64,000 bases of DNA from Vibrio atlanticus (GTDB taxonomy: Bacteria > Pseudomonadota > Gammaproteobacteria > Enterobacterales > Vibrionaceae), in NCBI RefSeq assembly GCF_024347315.1, contig NZ_AP025460.1, forward strand, positions 3,405,124-3,469,123, written 5' to 3'. Below are positions 13,778 to 23,439 of the stretch, piece by piece. The notes below the pieces were generated by a model. That model made no database searches. It was not told the DNA's origin and saw only the letters and a program-made list of their open reading frames with translations. Made by a program: the position numbers and the translations under genes. Position 1 is the first letter of the stretch. Each line of letters begins with the position of its first letter.

Positions 13778-13793
13778 ACGCAAACGTTTTCCT
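13778..13793 (+). promoter_or_regulatory. PurR operator upstream of purE
   Basis: ACGCAAACGTTTTCCT matches the PurR consensus ACGCAAACGTTTNCNT. It overlaps the -35 region of the purE promoter, so purine-bound PurR should block transcription. Confidence 0.92.
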
Positions 13794-13815
13794 TAAGCAA
13801 TTTTACCCGTATAAT
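13787..13815 (+). promoter_or_regulatory. purEK promoter
   Basis: A perfect -10 TATAAT lies at 13810-13815. The -35 at 13787-13792 (TTTTCC) is weak with a 17-base spacer and lies inside the PurR box. Confidence 0.75.
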
Positions 13816-13865
13816 GCGCGCAAAATATCTAATCACTAATTAAATCGTACCTGAAGGAGTTTGAG

Positions 13866-14351
13866 ATGACTGTCGGTATTATCATGGGTTCTAAATCTGA
13901 TTGGCCAACAATGAAGCTAGCTGCAGAAATGTTGGATCAGTTTGGCGTGGCGTACGAAACAAAAGTGGTTTCTGCTCACCGCACACCTCAGTTGCTTGCT
14001 GACTACGCAACCAGTGCGAAAGAGCGCGGTATTAAAGTGATTATTGCTGGTGCTGGCGGTGCTGCGCATCTTCCGGGCATGGCTGCAGCTTTCACAAGCG
14101 TACCTGTTTTAGGTGTTCCTGTTCAGTCTAAAGCACTGAAAGGCATGGACTCACTGCTTTCTATCGTACAAATGCCAAAAGGCATTGCGGTAGGTACTTT
14201 GGCTATCGGTGAAGCTGGTGCCGCTAACGCTGGTATCCTAGCAGCTCAAATCATTGGTACTCACAATGAAAAAGTAATGGCAAAAGTAGAAGCGTTCCGC
14301 TCTGAGCAAACAGAAACGGTTCTTGCTAATCCAAACCCTGCAGAGGACTAA
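13866..14351 (+). CDS. purE: N5-carboxyaminoimidazole ribonucleotide mutase
   Basis: The protein has 161 residues, the size of class I PurE, and converts N5-CAIR to CAIR in purine synthesis. [12 protein letters not shown] near the N-terminus is the nucleotide phosphate loop, followed by VSAHRTP with the catalytic histidine and by [13 protein letters not shown] good GGAG ribosome-binding site precedes the ATG. The gene is 5 bases from purK, whose product supplies its substrate, and both are under the PurR-controlled promoter upstream. Confidence 0.98.
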   Translation: MTVGIIMGSKSDWPTMKLAAEMLDQFGVAYETKVVSAHRTPQLLADYATSAKERGIKVIIAGAGGAAHLPGMAAAFTSVPVLGVPVQSKALKGMDSLLSIVQMPKGIAVGTLAIGEAGAANAGILAAQIIGTHNEKVMAKVEAFRSEQTETVLANPNPAED

Positions 14352-14356
14352 TTCCC

Positions 14357-15487
14357 ATGCATGTTCTTGTGTTAGGCGCGGGCCAACTTGCTCGCATGAT
14401 GTCCCTAGCTGGGGCACCGCTGAATATTGAAATTTCTGCTTTTGATGTTGGCAGCAAAAATATTGTTCATCCATTAACGCAAGCGATTCTAGGCAACGGC
14501 TTAGACAATGCGATTGAGCATGCGGACGTCATCACTGCCGAGTTCGAACATATCCCTCATGATGTTCTTGAGGTGTGTGAGCGCAGCGGTAAGTTCTTAC
14601 CGACAACAGAAGCAATCAAAGCCGGCGGTGACCGTCGTCTTGAAAAAGCCCTGTTAGACGAAGCAAACGTGAAAAATGCTAAGTACTACGTGATTAACTC
14701 TCGCGAAGACTTTGACGCTGCGATTGCTCACGTAGGCTTGCCAATGGTCTTGAAGAGCACACTTGGCGGCTACGATGGCAAAGGCCAGTGGCGCTTAAAG
14801 ACATTAGATAATGTTGAGTCAACTTGGACAGAAATGGCTGAGTGCATTGCAGCAACAGACAACCAAGCGATTGTGGCTGAAGAGTTCGTTCCGTTTGACC
14901 GCGAAGTATCACTGGTTGGTGCTCGTGGCGCCAATGGCGAGATCCAAGTGTACCCACTGGCTGAAAATGTTCACACCGACGGCGTGTTGAGCTTATCTAC
15001 AGCGATTGATGACATTGAACTGCAAGAGCAAGCGAAAAACATGTTCACAGCCATTGCTGAGCGCTTAGATTACGTTGGTGTGCTAGCACTTGAGTTCTTT
15101 GATGTTCAAGGTTCACTGCTTGTTAATGAGATCGCACCACGCGTTCATAACTCTGGCCACTGGACACAGCAAGGCGCTGAAACTTGTCAGTTTGAGAACC
15201 ACCTACGTGCTGTATGTGGTATGCCGCTAGGCAGTACTAAACTGATTCGCCCAACCGCAATGATCAACATTCTTGGTGAAGATACCCTACCTGAGGCTAT
15301 TCTGGCTCAAGGTGGCTGTCATGTTCATTGGTATGGCAAAGAGAAGCGTGCAGGTCGTAAGATGGGCCACATTAACGTGAGCGCTGACTACAACGCAGAG
15401 CTGCAAAGAGCGTTATGCTCACTGGCAGACATTCTCGACAAACAAGCCTATCCTGCTGTGCATGAGTTTGCTGAGCAGATGAAGTAA
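14357..15487 (+). CDS. purK: N5-carboxyaminoimidazole ribonucleotide synthase
   Basis: The protein has 376 residues and is an ATP-grasp enzyme that carboxylates AIR with bicarbonate and ATP to give N5-CAIR. The N-terminal [12 protein letters not shown] is the Rossmann-like loop. [14 protein letters not shown] in the middle is the ATP-binding region, and [28 protein letters not shown] is the PurK family signature near the C-terminus. It is the second gene of purEK and is followed by a strong terminator. Confidence 0.98.
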   Translation: MHVLVLGAGQLARMMSLAGAPLNIEISAFDVGSKNIVHPLTQAILGNGLDNAIEHADVITAEFEHIPHDVLEVCERSGKFLPTTEAIKAGGDRRLEKALLDEANVKNAKYYVINSREDFDAAIAHVGLPMVLKSTLGGYDGKGQWRLKTLDNVESTWTEMAECIAATDNQAIVAEEFVPFDREVSLVGARGANGEIQVYPLAENVHTDGVLSLSTAIDDIELQEQAKNMFTAIAERLDYVGVLALEFFDVQGSLLVNEIAPRVHNSGHWTQQGAETCQFENHLRAVCGMPLGSTKLIRPTAMINILGEDTLPEAILAQGGCHVHWYGKEKRAGRKMGHINVSADYNAELQRALCSLADILDKQAYPAVHEFAEQMK

Positions 15488-15515
15488 ACCTACATTGTGG
15501 ATTTGATATAAAAAT

Positions 15516-15540
15516 GGCGCTCAGTGAGCGCCGTTTTTTT
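15516..15540 (+). terminator. Terminator after purEK
   Basis: The hairpin GGCGCT-CAGTG-AGCGCC is followed by G and seven T, 29 bases after the purK stop and just before the convergent zinc-finger gene. Confidence 0.9.
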
Positions 15541-15555
15541 GTCTATAACATCAGG

Positions 15556-16125
15556 TTATTGAGATTGAATGTGGTGACACTTGCGGTCTGCACATTGCTT
15601 CTTAGCGCCACTGGCTGTTTTCTTCTCAAGTAACAATGGGAACTGGCACTCTTCACAACGACCGATAACTGGTGGTTGGTTAACTGCGAACTTACACTTA
15701 GGGTAGTTATCACAAGCATAGAAGGTTTTGCCATAGCGAGATTTACGCTCAACCAAATGGCCTCTGCCACACTCCGGACAAGCAACAAGTGGCTGCTCTT
15801 CAGCTTGTTCTTTTGGTTGGTCCAAAGATTCGATGTGATTACATGTTGGGTAGCTACTACAACCAATGAACATCCCAAAGCGGCCTTGCCTTAATACCAA
15901 TTCGTTTTGGCATTTAGGACACGGCACACCCAGCTCTTTCACCACGTGTCCATCGTTTTGATGCAACGGCTTGATGTAATCACAGCTCGGATACTGCTTA
16001 CAGCCTAAAAATGGGCCGTGCTTGCCATGGCGAAGCTGAAGCTCTCCACCACACTGTGGACATGGTTCATGCTCTAGTGCATGTTCATGTGCTGAAAAAA
16101 GCTGATTATCAATCTTACTACTCAT
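15556..16125 (-). CDS. yrdD: Topoisomerase-type zinc-finger protein (YrdD-like)
   Basis: The protein has 189 residues and is made almost entirely of four zinc-ribbon repeats like those at the C-terminus of topoisomerase I: CPQCGGEL...GCKQYPSCDY, CPKCQNEL...GCSSYPTCNH, CPECGRGH...ACDNYPKCKF and CEECQFPL...CADRKCHH. There is no catalytic topoisomerase domain, so it is a stand-alone nucleic-acid-binding zinc protein rather than an enzyme. Its role is unknown. It follows smg by 12 bases in the cluster LysM gene, dprA, smg, yrdD, an order shared with E. coli and relatives. Confidence 0.92.
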   Translation of the reverse strand: MSSKIDNQLFSAHEHALEHEPCPQCGGELQLRHGKHGPFLGCKQYPSCDYIKPLHQNDGHVVKELGVPCPKCQNELVLRQGRFGMFIGCSSYPTCNHIESLDQPKEQAEEQPLVACPECGRGHLVERKSRYGKTFYACDNYPKCKFAVNQPPVIGRCEECQFPLLLEKKTASGAKKQCADRKCHHIQSQ

Positions 16126-16137
16126 GACAAGCCTGTA

Positions 16138-16614
16138 TTAATGCAAGATACCTTGCTCTTTGGTGTACAACAGCTCTTCCATTTGCGTGTAAGCACTTTC
16201 ATTACCCGGTACATTAAATAGCACCATTAAGATAATCCATTTCAGATCATCCAATTCAAATTCGTTGGTCTCAAGTCCCATCACACGATCAATCACCATT
16301 TCACGAATCTCTGTCGTGAGTACGTTGATCTGTTCAAGGAACAGTAAGAAACCTCGACACTCCATATTAATACGTGAAATCTCTCGACTGGTATAAATAC
16401 GCATCGAGGTATTGGAACACACACTAATCGCCGCTTGGTTCTCGGTATCTTGCAATGCAGCAAGATCTTCTAACCAATGGAGGGCCTTATAAATATCATC
16501 TTGGTGAAACCCTGCTCGAAGAAGTTCATCTTCCAGCTCATCTTGATCCACCTGCAATTCAGAATCGCTATGGATGTAGGTTTCAAACAAGTACATCAGT
16601 ATGTCCATCATCAT
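16138..16614 (-). CDS. smg: Smg/DUF494 family protein
   Basis: The protein has 158 residues and is close to E. coli Smg along its whole length ([22 protein letters not shown] at the N-terminus, [30 protein letters not shown] in the middle, [18 protein letters not shown] near the end). It is mostly helical and acidic. Its function is not established; it is almost always found beside dprA. Three ATG codons in a row make the exact start uncertain. It starts 3 bases after the dprA stop, so the two are translationally linked. Confidence 0.95.
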   Translation of the reverse strand: MMMDILMYLFETYIHSDSELQVDQDELEDELLRAGFHQDDIYKALHWLEDLAALQDTENQAAISVCSNTSMRIYTSREISRINMECRGFLLFLEQINVLTTEIREMVIDRVMGLETNEFELDDLKWIILMVLFNVPGNESAYTQMEELLYTKEQGILH

Positions 16615-16617
16615 AGC

Positions 16618-17730
16618 TTAGCCTCTCCCCTTTCGAATATAGCCACCGGAAACTGCAACAACATGCCCTGAGAGCTCAAGCTCTAAAAGCTGCATCATGA
16701 CCTCATGCACAGGTATATGGGTTCTCTGTGCCAAAATATCAACGGGTGTCGCCTCTAATCCTACGTTAGCTAACAGCTGTGGAAATGGCAATTGTTCATT
16801 TTCCCCCATACTGGGCGTAGGTTCGAACAAGCTAGGCTGCTGATCTATAGACCAGTCTAACAGACTCTTTATTTCGATCAGAACATCTTGTGCACTCTGT
16901 ACCAAGCATGCTCCAGCTTTGATTAAGCTATTACCTCCGCGGCTGGTTGGGTTATGAATAGAGCCAGGAAGCGCAAACACCTCTCGGCCTTGCTCCATGG
17001 CATAGCGAGCTGTAATCAAAGAGCCACTCTTCTCAGCCGCTTCAACGACCAAGGTTCCGAGCGATAACCCACTTATAATACGGTTACGCCGAGGGAAATG
17101 TTCAGGTCGTGGTTTTGCGTTTGGGCGAAACTCTGAAATCAGCGCCCCATTTTCACAGATTCTATCGGCTAATTTTCTGTGCCGCGCTGGGTAAATGGAA
17201 TCCAAACCTGAACCTAAAACCGCGAAAGTCTCTCCTCCTTTATCTAGAGCACCATCATGAGCGTAACCGTCAATGCCCAACGCTAAGCCACTGGTGACAA
17301 TCAAACCGTTTTGGACGAACTCTTTGGCGAAGGACTTCGCTGTCTGCAGCCCTTCGATGCTGGCATTACGACTGCCGACCATTGCGATTTGAGGCTCAAT
17401 CAGTTTTTCAACGTGACCTTTAACGAAAAGCACGCTCGGCGCGGAGGCGGTCTCATTCAGTAGTTTGGGATAATGCGAGCAATTCGGGGTAATGATGTGA
17501 TGGTTGGGTTGTCTTGCTTGCCACTCTAGGCAAGCCTCCACTTCTCTTGGGGCTTGATCTCTTAGATAGGCAATTTGCTTGGCAGACAAACCAAGCGCTT
17601 GCAGTTGCTGACTTGAGTAACCAACAATATTCAAAGGGGAATCAATACTCAGCAGTCGAGAAAGGCGCTTGCCACCTAATTGCGGAACAAAACTTAGAGT
17701 TAACCAAGCACTCAGTTGTTGCTCATTCAC
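16618..17730 (-). CDS. dprA: DNA-processing protein DprA
   Basis: The protein has 370 residues. DprA binds incoming single-stranded DNA during natural transformation and loads RecA. An N-terminal helical region is followed by the Rossmann-like fold with the signature VGSRNAS, VTSGLALGIDGYAHDGAL, AVLGSGLDSIYPARH and FPRRNRIISGLS...VVEAAEKSGSLITARYAMEQGREVFALPG. A C-terminal winged-helix-like domain lies at about 305-370. The start is GTG at 17730, because the nearby ATG is out of frame; its GTGA overlaps the stop of the LysM gene by 4 bases. With comM in this window it supports a competence-capable Vibrio. Confidence 0.97.
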   Translation of the reverse strand: MNEQQLSAWLTLSFVPQLGGKRLSRLLSIDSPLNIVGYSSQQLQALGLSAKQIAYLRDQAPREVEACLEWQARQPNHHIITPNCSHYPKLLNETASAPSVLFVKGHVEKLIEPQIAMVGSRNASIEGLQTAKSFAKEFVQNGLIVTSGLALGIDGYAHDGALDKGGETFAVLGSGLDSIYPARHRKLADRICENGALISEFRPNAKPRPEHFPRRNRIISGLSLGTLVVEAAEKSGSLITARYAMEQGREVFALPGSIHNPTSRGGNSLIKAGACLVQSAQDVLIEIKSLLDWSIDQQPSLFEPTPSMGENEQLPFPQLLANVGLEATPVDILAQRTHIPVHEVMMQLLELELSGHVVAVSGGYIRKGRG

Positions 17731-18818
17731 TCGGTGCCCTTAGCTTCTTCCTTCAAAGCCAGATCCAAAGGCGATACCGCCAGAATATCATTACTAACCG
17801 GTTTTGAACTCTGAGTGATCAACGCCAAGCTAAAATACTCATAAGGACGAATGACCATCAAACTACCAAGTGAGGTACTTGGCAGCTGCACCTTATCGCT
17901 CGCCGCAGACTCTTTGTAGCTGTATTCACCTTGCTTACCAAACACCACAGCGCCGCTTTCACTGAGCGTAAACATAGAGCCTTGGCGAAGATTGTCCTGT
18001 GAGCCTTTATTAATAACGACCACTTGATTCTTTGCACTATATTGGCTGCCATCTAATGAACCCAAGATATTAGCAAACTGCCCCGCAGCACTAGGCGCTG
18101 GATAAAATGTGGTTGAGAGCTTCACCTGATCAACGCCAAGTTCTGGTAACACGAGGTCATTAAGTAACACCTCTTGCAGTTGAGTCTCTATCTGTAAACT
18201 ACTGAACTCAGCATCCACCTCTTTCAAGCGCGCCGTGGCGACCAAACGCAAAGAGGTAATACTCGCTTGAGGTTGTTGCCTTTGATAAGTCTCGACGGCA
18301 CGGTAGATACCCCATTTTTGATGCTGCTGGTTTCCCGAAATAAACAAACGGTCTTCACCCGATAAGAAGCGTTTGCCATCACTGGTCCCTAACACTCGTT
18401 GCGCTGACTGGATATCTTGCTGCTCAACCAAGCGATCAGATTGTAGATACGGCAAAACAAGCCCTTCATTCACGGTAGGTACCGCTTTCTTCTCTGATAC
18501 ACGAATCTTAGGGCTTAGCTTGATGACGGGTTTGAGGCTCAACACAGGCTCGCCATTAATCCAAACCAGAGACAATTTATCTCCGGGGTAAATCAGGTGA
18601 GGGTTTTCTATTTCAGGGTTTACCTGCCATAGCCTTGGCCACAACCAAGGGCTATCGAGATACATCGCGGAAATATCCCATAAGGTATCCCCCTTAACCA
18701 CCACATAGGCCTGAGGTGCATCTTGTTTAATGGTTAAAGGTTGCTCATTATTTTCAGCCGTAACGGCGAACGAAAACGAGGCACAAATAAGAGAAAAAGT
18801 GGGAGAAAAATGACGCAT
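17727..18818 (-). CDS. Exported LysM peptidoglycan-binding protein
   Basis: The protein has 363 residues. An N-terminal signal peptide (LICASFSFAVTA) is followed by one LysM domain at about 35-88 (VVKGDTLWDISAMYL...NPEIENPHLIYPGDKL). The remaining 270 residues are mainly beta-type with no recognised domain. The product is expected in the periplasm, bound to peptidoglycan. Homologues are found divergent from def and upstream of dprA in many gamma-proteobacteria, as here. The precise function is unknown. It overlaps dprA by 4 bases, so the two are one transcription unit. Confidence 0.88.
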   Translation of the reverse strand: MRHFSPTFSLICASFSFAVTAENNEQPLTIKQDAPQAYVVVKGDTLWDISAMYLDSPWLWPRLWQVNPEIENPHLIYPGDKLSLVWINGEPVLSLKPVIKLSPKIRVSEKKAVPTVNEGLVLPYLQSDRLVEQQDIQSAQRVLGTSDGKRFLSGEDRLFISGNQQHQKWGIYRAVETYQRQQPQASITSLRLVATARLKEVDAEFSSLQIETQLQEVLLNDLVLPELGVDQVKLSTTFYPAPSAAGQFANILGSLDGSQYSAKNQVVVINKGSQDNLRQGSMFTLSESGAVVFGKQGEYSYKESAASDKVQLPSTSLGSLMVIRPYEYFSLALITQSSKPVSNDILAVSPLDLALKEEAKGTE

Positions 18819-18958
18819 GACCTAGGTTCCTTGGTCTGAATATATGACATCTGATTAGAGAATTACCTTCAGGATGCTGTCATTTGACCTCTAAAATGTC
18901 TAGAATTGAGCCAACAAGGTTTAAGCTGTTTCGGCACAGTTCAATATTTCGAGTGTAT

Positions 18959-19471
18959 ATGTCTGTATTACAAGTATTAACATTACCAGATGATCGTCTA
19001 CGTACCGTGGCGAAACCGGTAAAAGAAGTTACCCCAGAGATTCAAAAGTTCGTTGATGACATGATTGAAACCATGTACGACGAAGAAGGTATCGGCCTTG
19101 CTGCAACGCAAGTAGATTTCCACCAGCGCATCGTTGTTATCGATATTTCAGAAACACGTGACGAGCCTATGGTTCTGATCAACCCTGAAATTACCGACAA
19201 ACGTGGCGAAGATGGTATCGAAGAAGGCTGTCTATCTGTACCAGGCGCTCGAGCTCTAGTACCTCGCGCTGCAGAAGTAACGGTTAAAGCATTAGACCGT
19301 GAAGGCAACGAATTCACATTCGACGCTGACGACCTTCTGGCTATCTGTGTTCAGCACGAACTTGACCACCTAGAAGGCAAGTTGTTTGTTGATTACCTAT
19401 CGCCACTAAAGCGCAAACGTATTCAAGATAAGCTAGCGAAGATTAAACGTTTCAACGAGAAACAAGGTTAA
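18959..19471 (+). CDS. def: Peptide deformylase
   Basis: The protein has 170 residues and removes the formyl group from nascent proteins using a metal ion. The three family motifs are present: [17 protein letters not shown] (metal-binding cysteine) and QHELDHLEG (two metal-binding histidines with the catalytic glutamate). The start at 18959 ([15 protein letters not shown]) matches the E. coli length of 169. A longer frame begins at 18884 but its extra 25 residues are not typical. It is followed by fmt, which performs the opposite reaction on initiator tRNA. Confidence 0.97.
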   Translation: MSVLQVLTLPDDRLRTVAKPVKEVTPEIQKFVDDMIETMYDEEGIGLAATQVDFHQRIVVIDISETRDEPMVLINPEITDKRGEDGIEEGCLSVPGARALVPRAAEVTVKALDREGNEFTFDADDLLAICVQHELDHLEGKLFVDYLSPLKRKRIQDKLAKIKRFNEKQG

Positions 19472-19509
19472 TAACCGCTGCTATTACTAAATTAAGAAGG
19501 AAGTCTACC

Positions 19510-20457
19510 TTGGGTCAATCTTTAAGAATTGTCTTCGCAGGTACTCCGGATTTCGCCGCCCGTCACTTGGCGGCGTTGTTGTCTTCGGAGCATGAAGTTA
19601 TTGCTGTTTACACACAGCCAGATCGTCCAGCAGGCCGCGGTAAAAAACTGACTGCGAGCCCAGTAAAAAACATCGCACTTAAAAACAATATTCCGGTTTA
19701 CCAACCAGAAAACTTCAAGTCAGATGAAGCTAAGCAAGAGCTAGCAGATTTGAATGCTGACATCATGGTTGTTGTCGCTTACGGCTTGCTTCTTCCACAA
19801 GCTGTATTAGATACGCCTCGCTTGGGTTGTATCAACGTACATGGCTCTATCCTACCGCGCTGGCGTGGTGCTGCTCCGATTCAACGCTCTATCTGGGCGG
19901 GTGATAAAGAGACTGGCGTAACGATCATGCAGATGGATATCGGCCTAGATACTGGCGACATGCTAAGTATCGCGACGCTGCCTATCGAAGCGACAGATAC
20001 TAGCGCATCGATGTACGAGAAGTTAGCGGGCCTTGGCCCTGATGCGCTTGTTGAATGTCTAGCGGACATCGCTTCTGGCAAAGCAGTTGCAGAAAAGCAA
20101 GACGATGAGCTTGCGAACTACGCGAAGAAGCTAAGCAAAGAAGAAGCGCGTATCAACTGGAGTGATGAAGCTGCGCATATTGAGCGCTGCGTTCGTGCCT
20201 TCAACCCATGGCCAATGAGCCACTTTGAAGCTGCAGAGAACAGCATTAAAGTATGGCAAAGCCGTGTGGCAGAGCAAACTTCTGATAAGCCTGCAGGTAC
20301 TATTCTGCAAGCGGATAAAACTGGTATCTATGTAGCGACAGGACAAGGCGTACTTGTTCTCGAACAACTGCAAGTTCCAGGTAAAAAAGCTATGTCAGTT
20401 CAAGACATCTTGAACTCACGTGCAAGCTGGTTTGAAGTTGGTACTCAACTTTCTTAA
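19510..20457 (+). CDS. fmt: Methionyl-tRNA formyltransferase (TTG start)
   Basis: The protein has 315 residues and formylates initiator Met-tRNA with 10-formyl-THF. The N-terminus [19 protein letters not shown] is typical of Fmt. [25 protein letters not shown] holds the catalytic Asn-His pair and the SLLP-type loop. The C-terminal OB-fold region begins near 210. The start codon is TTG: AAGGAAG lies 6 bases upstream and no in-frame ATG fits. A TTG start may keep expression low relative to def, 38 bases upstream. Confidence 0.97.
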   Translation: MGQSLRIVFAGTPDFAARHLAALLSSEHEVIAVYTQPDRPAGRGKKLTASPVKNIALKNNIPVYQPENFKSDEAKQELADLNADIMVVVAYGLLLPQAVLDTPRLGCINVHGSILPRWRGAAPIQRSIWAGDKETGVTIMQMDIGLDTGDMLSIATLPIEATDTSASMYEKLAGLGPDALVECLADIASGKAVAEKQDDELANYAKKLSKEEARINWSDEAAHIERCVRAFNPWPMSHFEAAENSIKVWQSRVAEQTSDKPAGTILQADKTGIYVATGQGVLVLEQLQVPGKKAMSVQDILNSRASWFEVGTQLS

Positions 20458-20576
20458 CCGCTTTAAAGCTACTCAATATGCACTTAAAAATGTGTAGCTT
20501 GTAAAAACACAGTTTAGAAAACCTTTACGAGGGCAGAGATGCCCTCATGTATTCAAATAAATATTCGGTACCCCTC

Positions 20577-21857
20577 ATGAATGTTCGCGCTGCTGCTGCA
20601 AATGTCCTATTCCAAGTTGTCGATAAAGGCCACTCTCTTTCACACGCTCTCCCTGCGGCTCAAAAAACGATCCGTCCGCGAGACCATGCTCTACTGCAAG
20701 AGATTTGCTACGGCGCACTTCGTTACCTGCCTCGCTTAGAGTCAATCGCTAACGAACTGATGGAAAACTCGCTTAAAGGTAAAAAGCGCGTCTTCCATCA
20801 CCTGATCTTAGTAGGCATTTATCAGTTGGGCTTTATGCGAATTCCTTCGCATGCCGCCGTTGCTGAAACAGTTGAAGCAACCAAAACACTGCGTGGCCCA
20901 AGCCTCAGTGGTTTGATCAATGCCGTACTTCGCAGCTATCTGCGCGATCAAGAAGAACTAGACGAGAAAGCCGTTAGCCACAATGCGGGTAAATACAGCC
21001 ATCCAAGCTGGATTCTAAAAATGCTTCAAGAGAGCTATCCAGATCAGTGGGAGCAATTGGTTGAAGCAAACAATAACAAGGCACCAATGTGGCTGCGCGT
21101 AAACCGCCAACACCACACTCGTGACGAGTATGTTGAACTACTTAAAAACGAAAACATTGAATACACACTGCACCCTGAAGCAGCTGATGCCATAAAATTA
21201 GCCTCACCTTGTGACGTTACTTTGCTTCCTGGCTTCGACAGAGGCTGGGTATCTGTGCAAGATGCTGCAGCTCAGCTTTCCGTTGATTTCCTAACACCAA
21301 AAGATGGTGAGCTAATCCTAGATTGCTGCGCAGCACCTGGTGGTAAAACTGCACACATTCTTGAACATACTCAAGACACTGAAGTGGTTGCAATCGACAG
21401 TGATATTAAACGCCTAGACCGCGTTTACGATAACCTTGAACGCCTACAACTACGTGCCGACGTAATCTGTGGTGATGCTCGCTACCCTGAAGAGTGGTGG
21501 ACAGGCAGCCAGTTCGACCGCATCTTACTTGATGCTCCATGTTCAGCGACCGGTGTAATTCGCCGTCACCCTGATATTAAGTGGCTACGTCGTGCATCGG
21601 ATATTGATGCACTAGCCGAGCTACAAAGCGAAATCTTGGATGCAATGTGGCGCCAGCTAAAAGAAGGCGGCACCATGGTTTATGCGACATGCTCTATCAC
21701 GCCGCAAGAAAACGTGCTGCAAGTGAAAGCCTTCTTAGAGCGTACCGAGAACGCAACGCTGGTTGGGTCTGATATCGAAAAACCGGGTCGTCAAATACTG
21801 CCTGGTGAAGAAGATATGGATGGCTTCTACTACGCAGTTCTAGTAAAACAGGCATAA
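20577..21857 (+). CDS. rsmB: 16S rRNA (cytosine-967-C5)-methyltransferase
   Basis: The protein has about 426 residues. An N-terminal NusB-like RNA-binding domain (about 1-140: [37 protein letters not shown]) is followed by a SAM-dependent methyltransferase domain with [36 protein letters not shown] (Pro-Cys pair) and [12 protein letters not shown] (catalytic cysteine). An in-frame ATG at 20547 would add 10 residues. Neither start has a strong ribosome-binding site, and the shorter form fits the family better. The gene belongs to the conserved def-fmt-rsmB-trkA cluster. Confidence 0.96.
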   Translation: MNVRAAAANVLFQVVDKGHSLSHALPAAQKTIRPRDHALLQEICYGALRYLPRLESIANELMENSLKGKKRVFHHLILVGIYQLGFMRIPSHAAVAETVEATKTLRGPSLSGLINAVLRSYLRDQEELDEKAVSHNAGKYSHPSWILKMLQESYPDQWEQLVEANNNKAPMWLRVNRQHHTRDEYVELLKNENIEYTLHPEAADAIKLASPCDVTLLPGFDRGWVSVQDAAAQLSVDFLTPKDGELILDCCAAPGGKTAHILEHTQDTEVVAIDSDIKRLDRVYDNLERLQLRADVICGDARYPEEWWTGSQFDRILLDAPCSATGVIRRHPDIKWLRRASDIDALAELQSEILDAMWRQLKEGGTMVYATCSITPQENVLQVKAFLERTENATLVGSDIEKPGRQILPGEEDMDGFYYAVLVKQA

Positions 21858-21862
21858 CAACT

Positions 21863-21902
21863 AACAGCGGCTAAGAATTTATTTCTTAGCCGCTGTTTCT
21901 TT
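21863..21902 (+). terminator. Terminator after rsmB
   Basis: A 13-bp stem CAGCGGCTAAGAA/TTCTTAGCCGCTG with a short loop is followed by TTTCTTTC, separating rsmB from trkA. Confidence 0.85.
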
Positions 21903-21966
21903 CTAGTGCATTATCAAAGCAAAATGAGATCACTAGAATTACAACGGCAAAAATAAGAGAAAGGCT

Positions 21967-23343
21967 ATGAAGATCATTATTCTAGGTGCTGGACAAGTTG
22001 GCGGTACCCTTGCTGAAAACCTAGTGGGTGAAAACAATGACATCACGATCGTCGACCGTAATGCCGACCGACTTCGTGAACTTCAGGACAAATACGACCT
22101 TAGGGTTGTAAACGGTTATGCCAGCCACCCGAACACACTACGTGAAGCGGGCGCGCAAGATGCCGACATGTTGGTTGCCGTAACCAACATGGATGAAACC
22201 AACATGGCCGCATGTCAGGTTGCCTTCTCTCTGTTTAATACGCCAAACCGAATTGCTCGTATTCGTTCTCCAGAATATCTGGAAGAGAAAGAAGCGCTGT
22301 TCAAATCAGGCGCTATTCCTGTCGATCACCTGATCGCACCCGAAGAGTTAGTGACCAGTTACATTTCGCGCTTGATTCAATATCCAGGTGCATTACAGGT
22401 TGTGAGCTTTGCTGAACAGAAGGTTAGCCTAGTCGCAGTAAAAGCTTACTACGGTGGACCATTGGTTGGTAACGCACTGTCTGCTTTGCGTGAGCACATG
22501 CCGCACATTGATACTCGTGTAGCCGCTATCTTCCGTCAAGGTCGCCCTATTCGCCCACAAGGTACTACCATCATTGAAGCCGATGATGAGGTTTTCTTTG
22601 TGGCAGCGAGTAATCACATCCGCTCAGTAATGAGTGAACTGCAACGCCTAGAGAAGCCGTACCGACGCATCATGATTGTTGGCGGTGGTAACATTGGTGC
22701 AAGCTTGGCAAAACGCCTTGAGCAGAGCTACAGCATCAAGCTTATCGAGCGCAGCTACACTCGCGCCGAGAAGCTATCTGAAGAATTAGAAAACACCATC
22801 GTATTCTGTGGCGATGCAGCAGACCAAGAGCTGCTAACCGAAGAGAACATCGATCAAGTTGATGTGTTCATCGCCCTAACCAATGAAGATGAAACCAACA
22901 TCATGTCAGCGATGCTGGCGAAGCGAATGGGTGCCAAGAAAGTAATGGTACTGATTCAGCGTGGTGCTTACGTCGATCTGGTTCAGGGTGGCGTAATTGA
23001 TATTGCTATCTCGCCACAGCAAGCGACTATTTCAGCTCTGCTTACTCACGTTCGTCGTGCTGATATTGTTAACGTATCCTCTCTACGTCGCGGTGCTGCT
23101 GAGGCGATTGAAGCCATTGCTCACGGTGACGAGACCACCTCTAAAGTCGTTGGCCGAGCAATTGGCGACATCAAACTGCCACCGGGCACCACTATTGGTG
23201 CGATTGTTCGCGGAGAAGAGGTGCTTATCGCGCACGATAGAACCGTAATCGAACAGGATGACCACGTAGTGATGTTCCTAGTGGACAAGAAATACGTACC
23301 TGATGTTGAGTCTCTATTCCAACCGAGCCCGTTCTTCTTATAG
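21967..23343 (+). CDS. trkA: Trk potassium uptake system NAD-binding regulator TrkA
   Basis: The protein has 458 residues and is cytoplasmic and peripheral to TrkH. It holds two tandem RCK units, each with a Rossmann NAD-binding loop: [16 protein letters not shown] at residues 3-18 and [17 protein letters not shown] near 233-249. Each is followed by an RCK_C ligand-binding domain (about 140-215 and 370-455). It gates the TrkH pore according to NAD(H)/nucleotide state. It lies 96 bases upstream of trkH, so the regulator and pore are made together. Confidence 0.98.
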   Translation: MKIIILGAGQVGGTLAENLVGENNDITIVDRNADRLRELQDKYDLRVVNGYASHPNTLREAGAQDADMLVAVTNMDETNMAACQVAFSLFNTPNRIARIRSPEYLEEKEALFKSGAIPVDHLIAPEELVTSYISRLIQYPGALQVVSFAEQKVSLVAVKAYYGGPLVGNALSALREHMPHIDTRVAAIFRQGRPIRPQGTTIIEADDEVFFVAASNHIRSVMSELQRLEKPYRRIMIVGGGNIGASLAKRLEQSYSIKLIERSYTRAEKLSEELENTIVFCGDAADQELLTEENIDQVDVFIALTNEDETNIMSAMLAKRMGAKKVMVLIQRGAYVDLVQGGVIDIAISPQQATISALLTHVRRADIVNVSSLRRGAAEAIEAIAHGDETTSKVVGRAIGDIKLPPGTTIGAIVRGEEVLIAHDRTVIEQDDHVVMFLVDKKYVPDVESLFQPSPFFL

Positions 23344-23439
23344 CCTTGTTCTCGTAAGCTTCTTCTCGCAACTTTCTTTTTGTGAGAACGACGCTCCGGC
23401 ACAAAGCTGTAATCAATTAAAGCTATGGTCTATTAAGCT

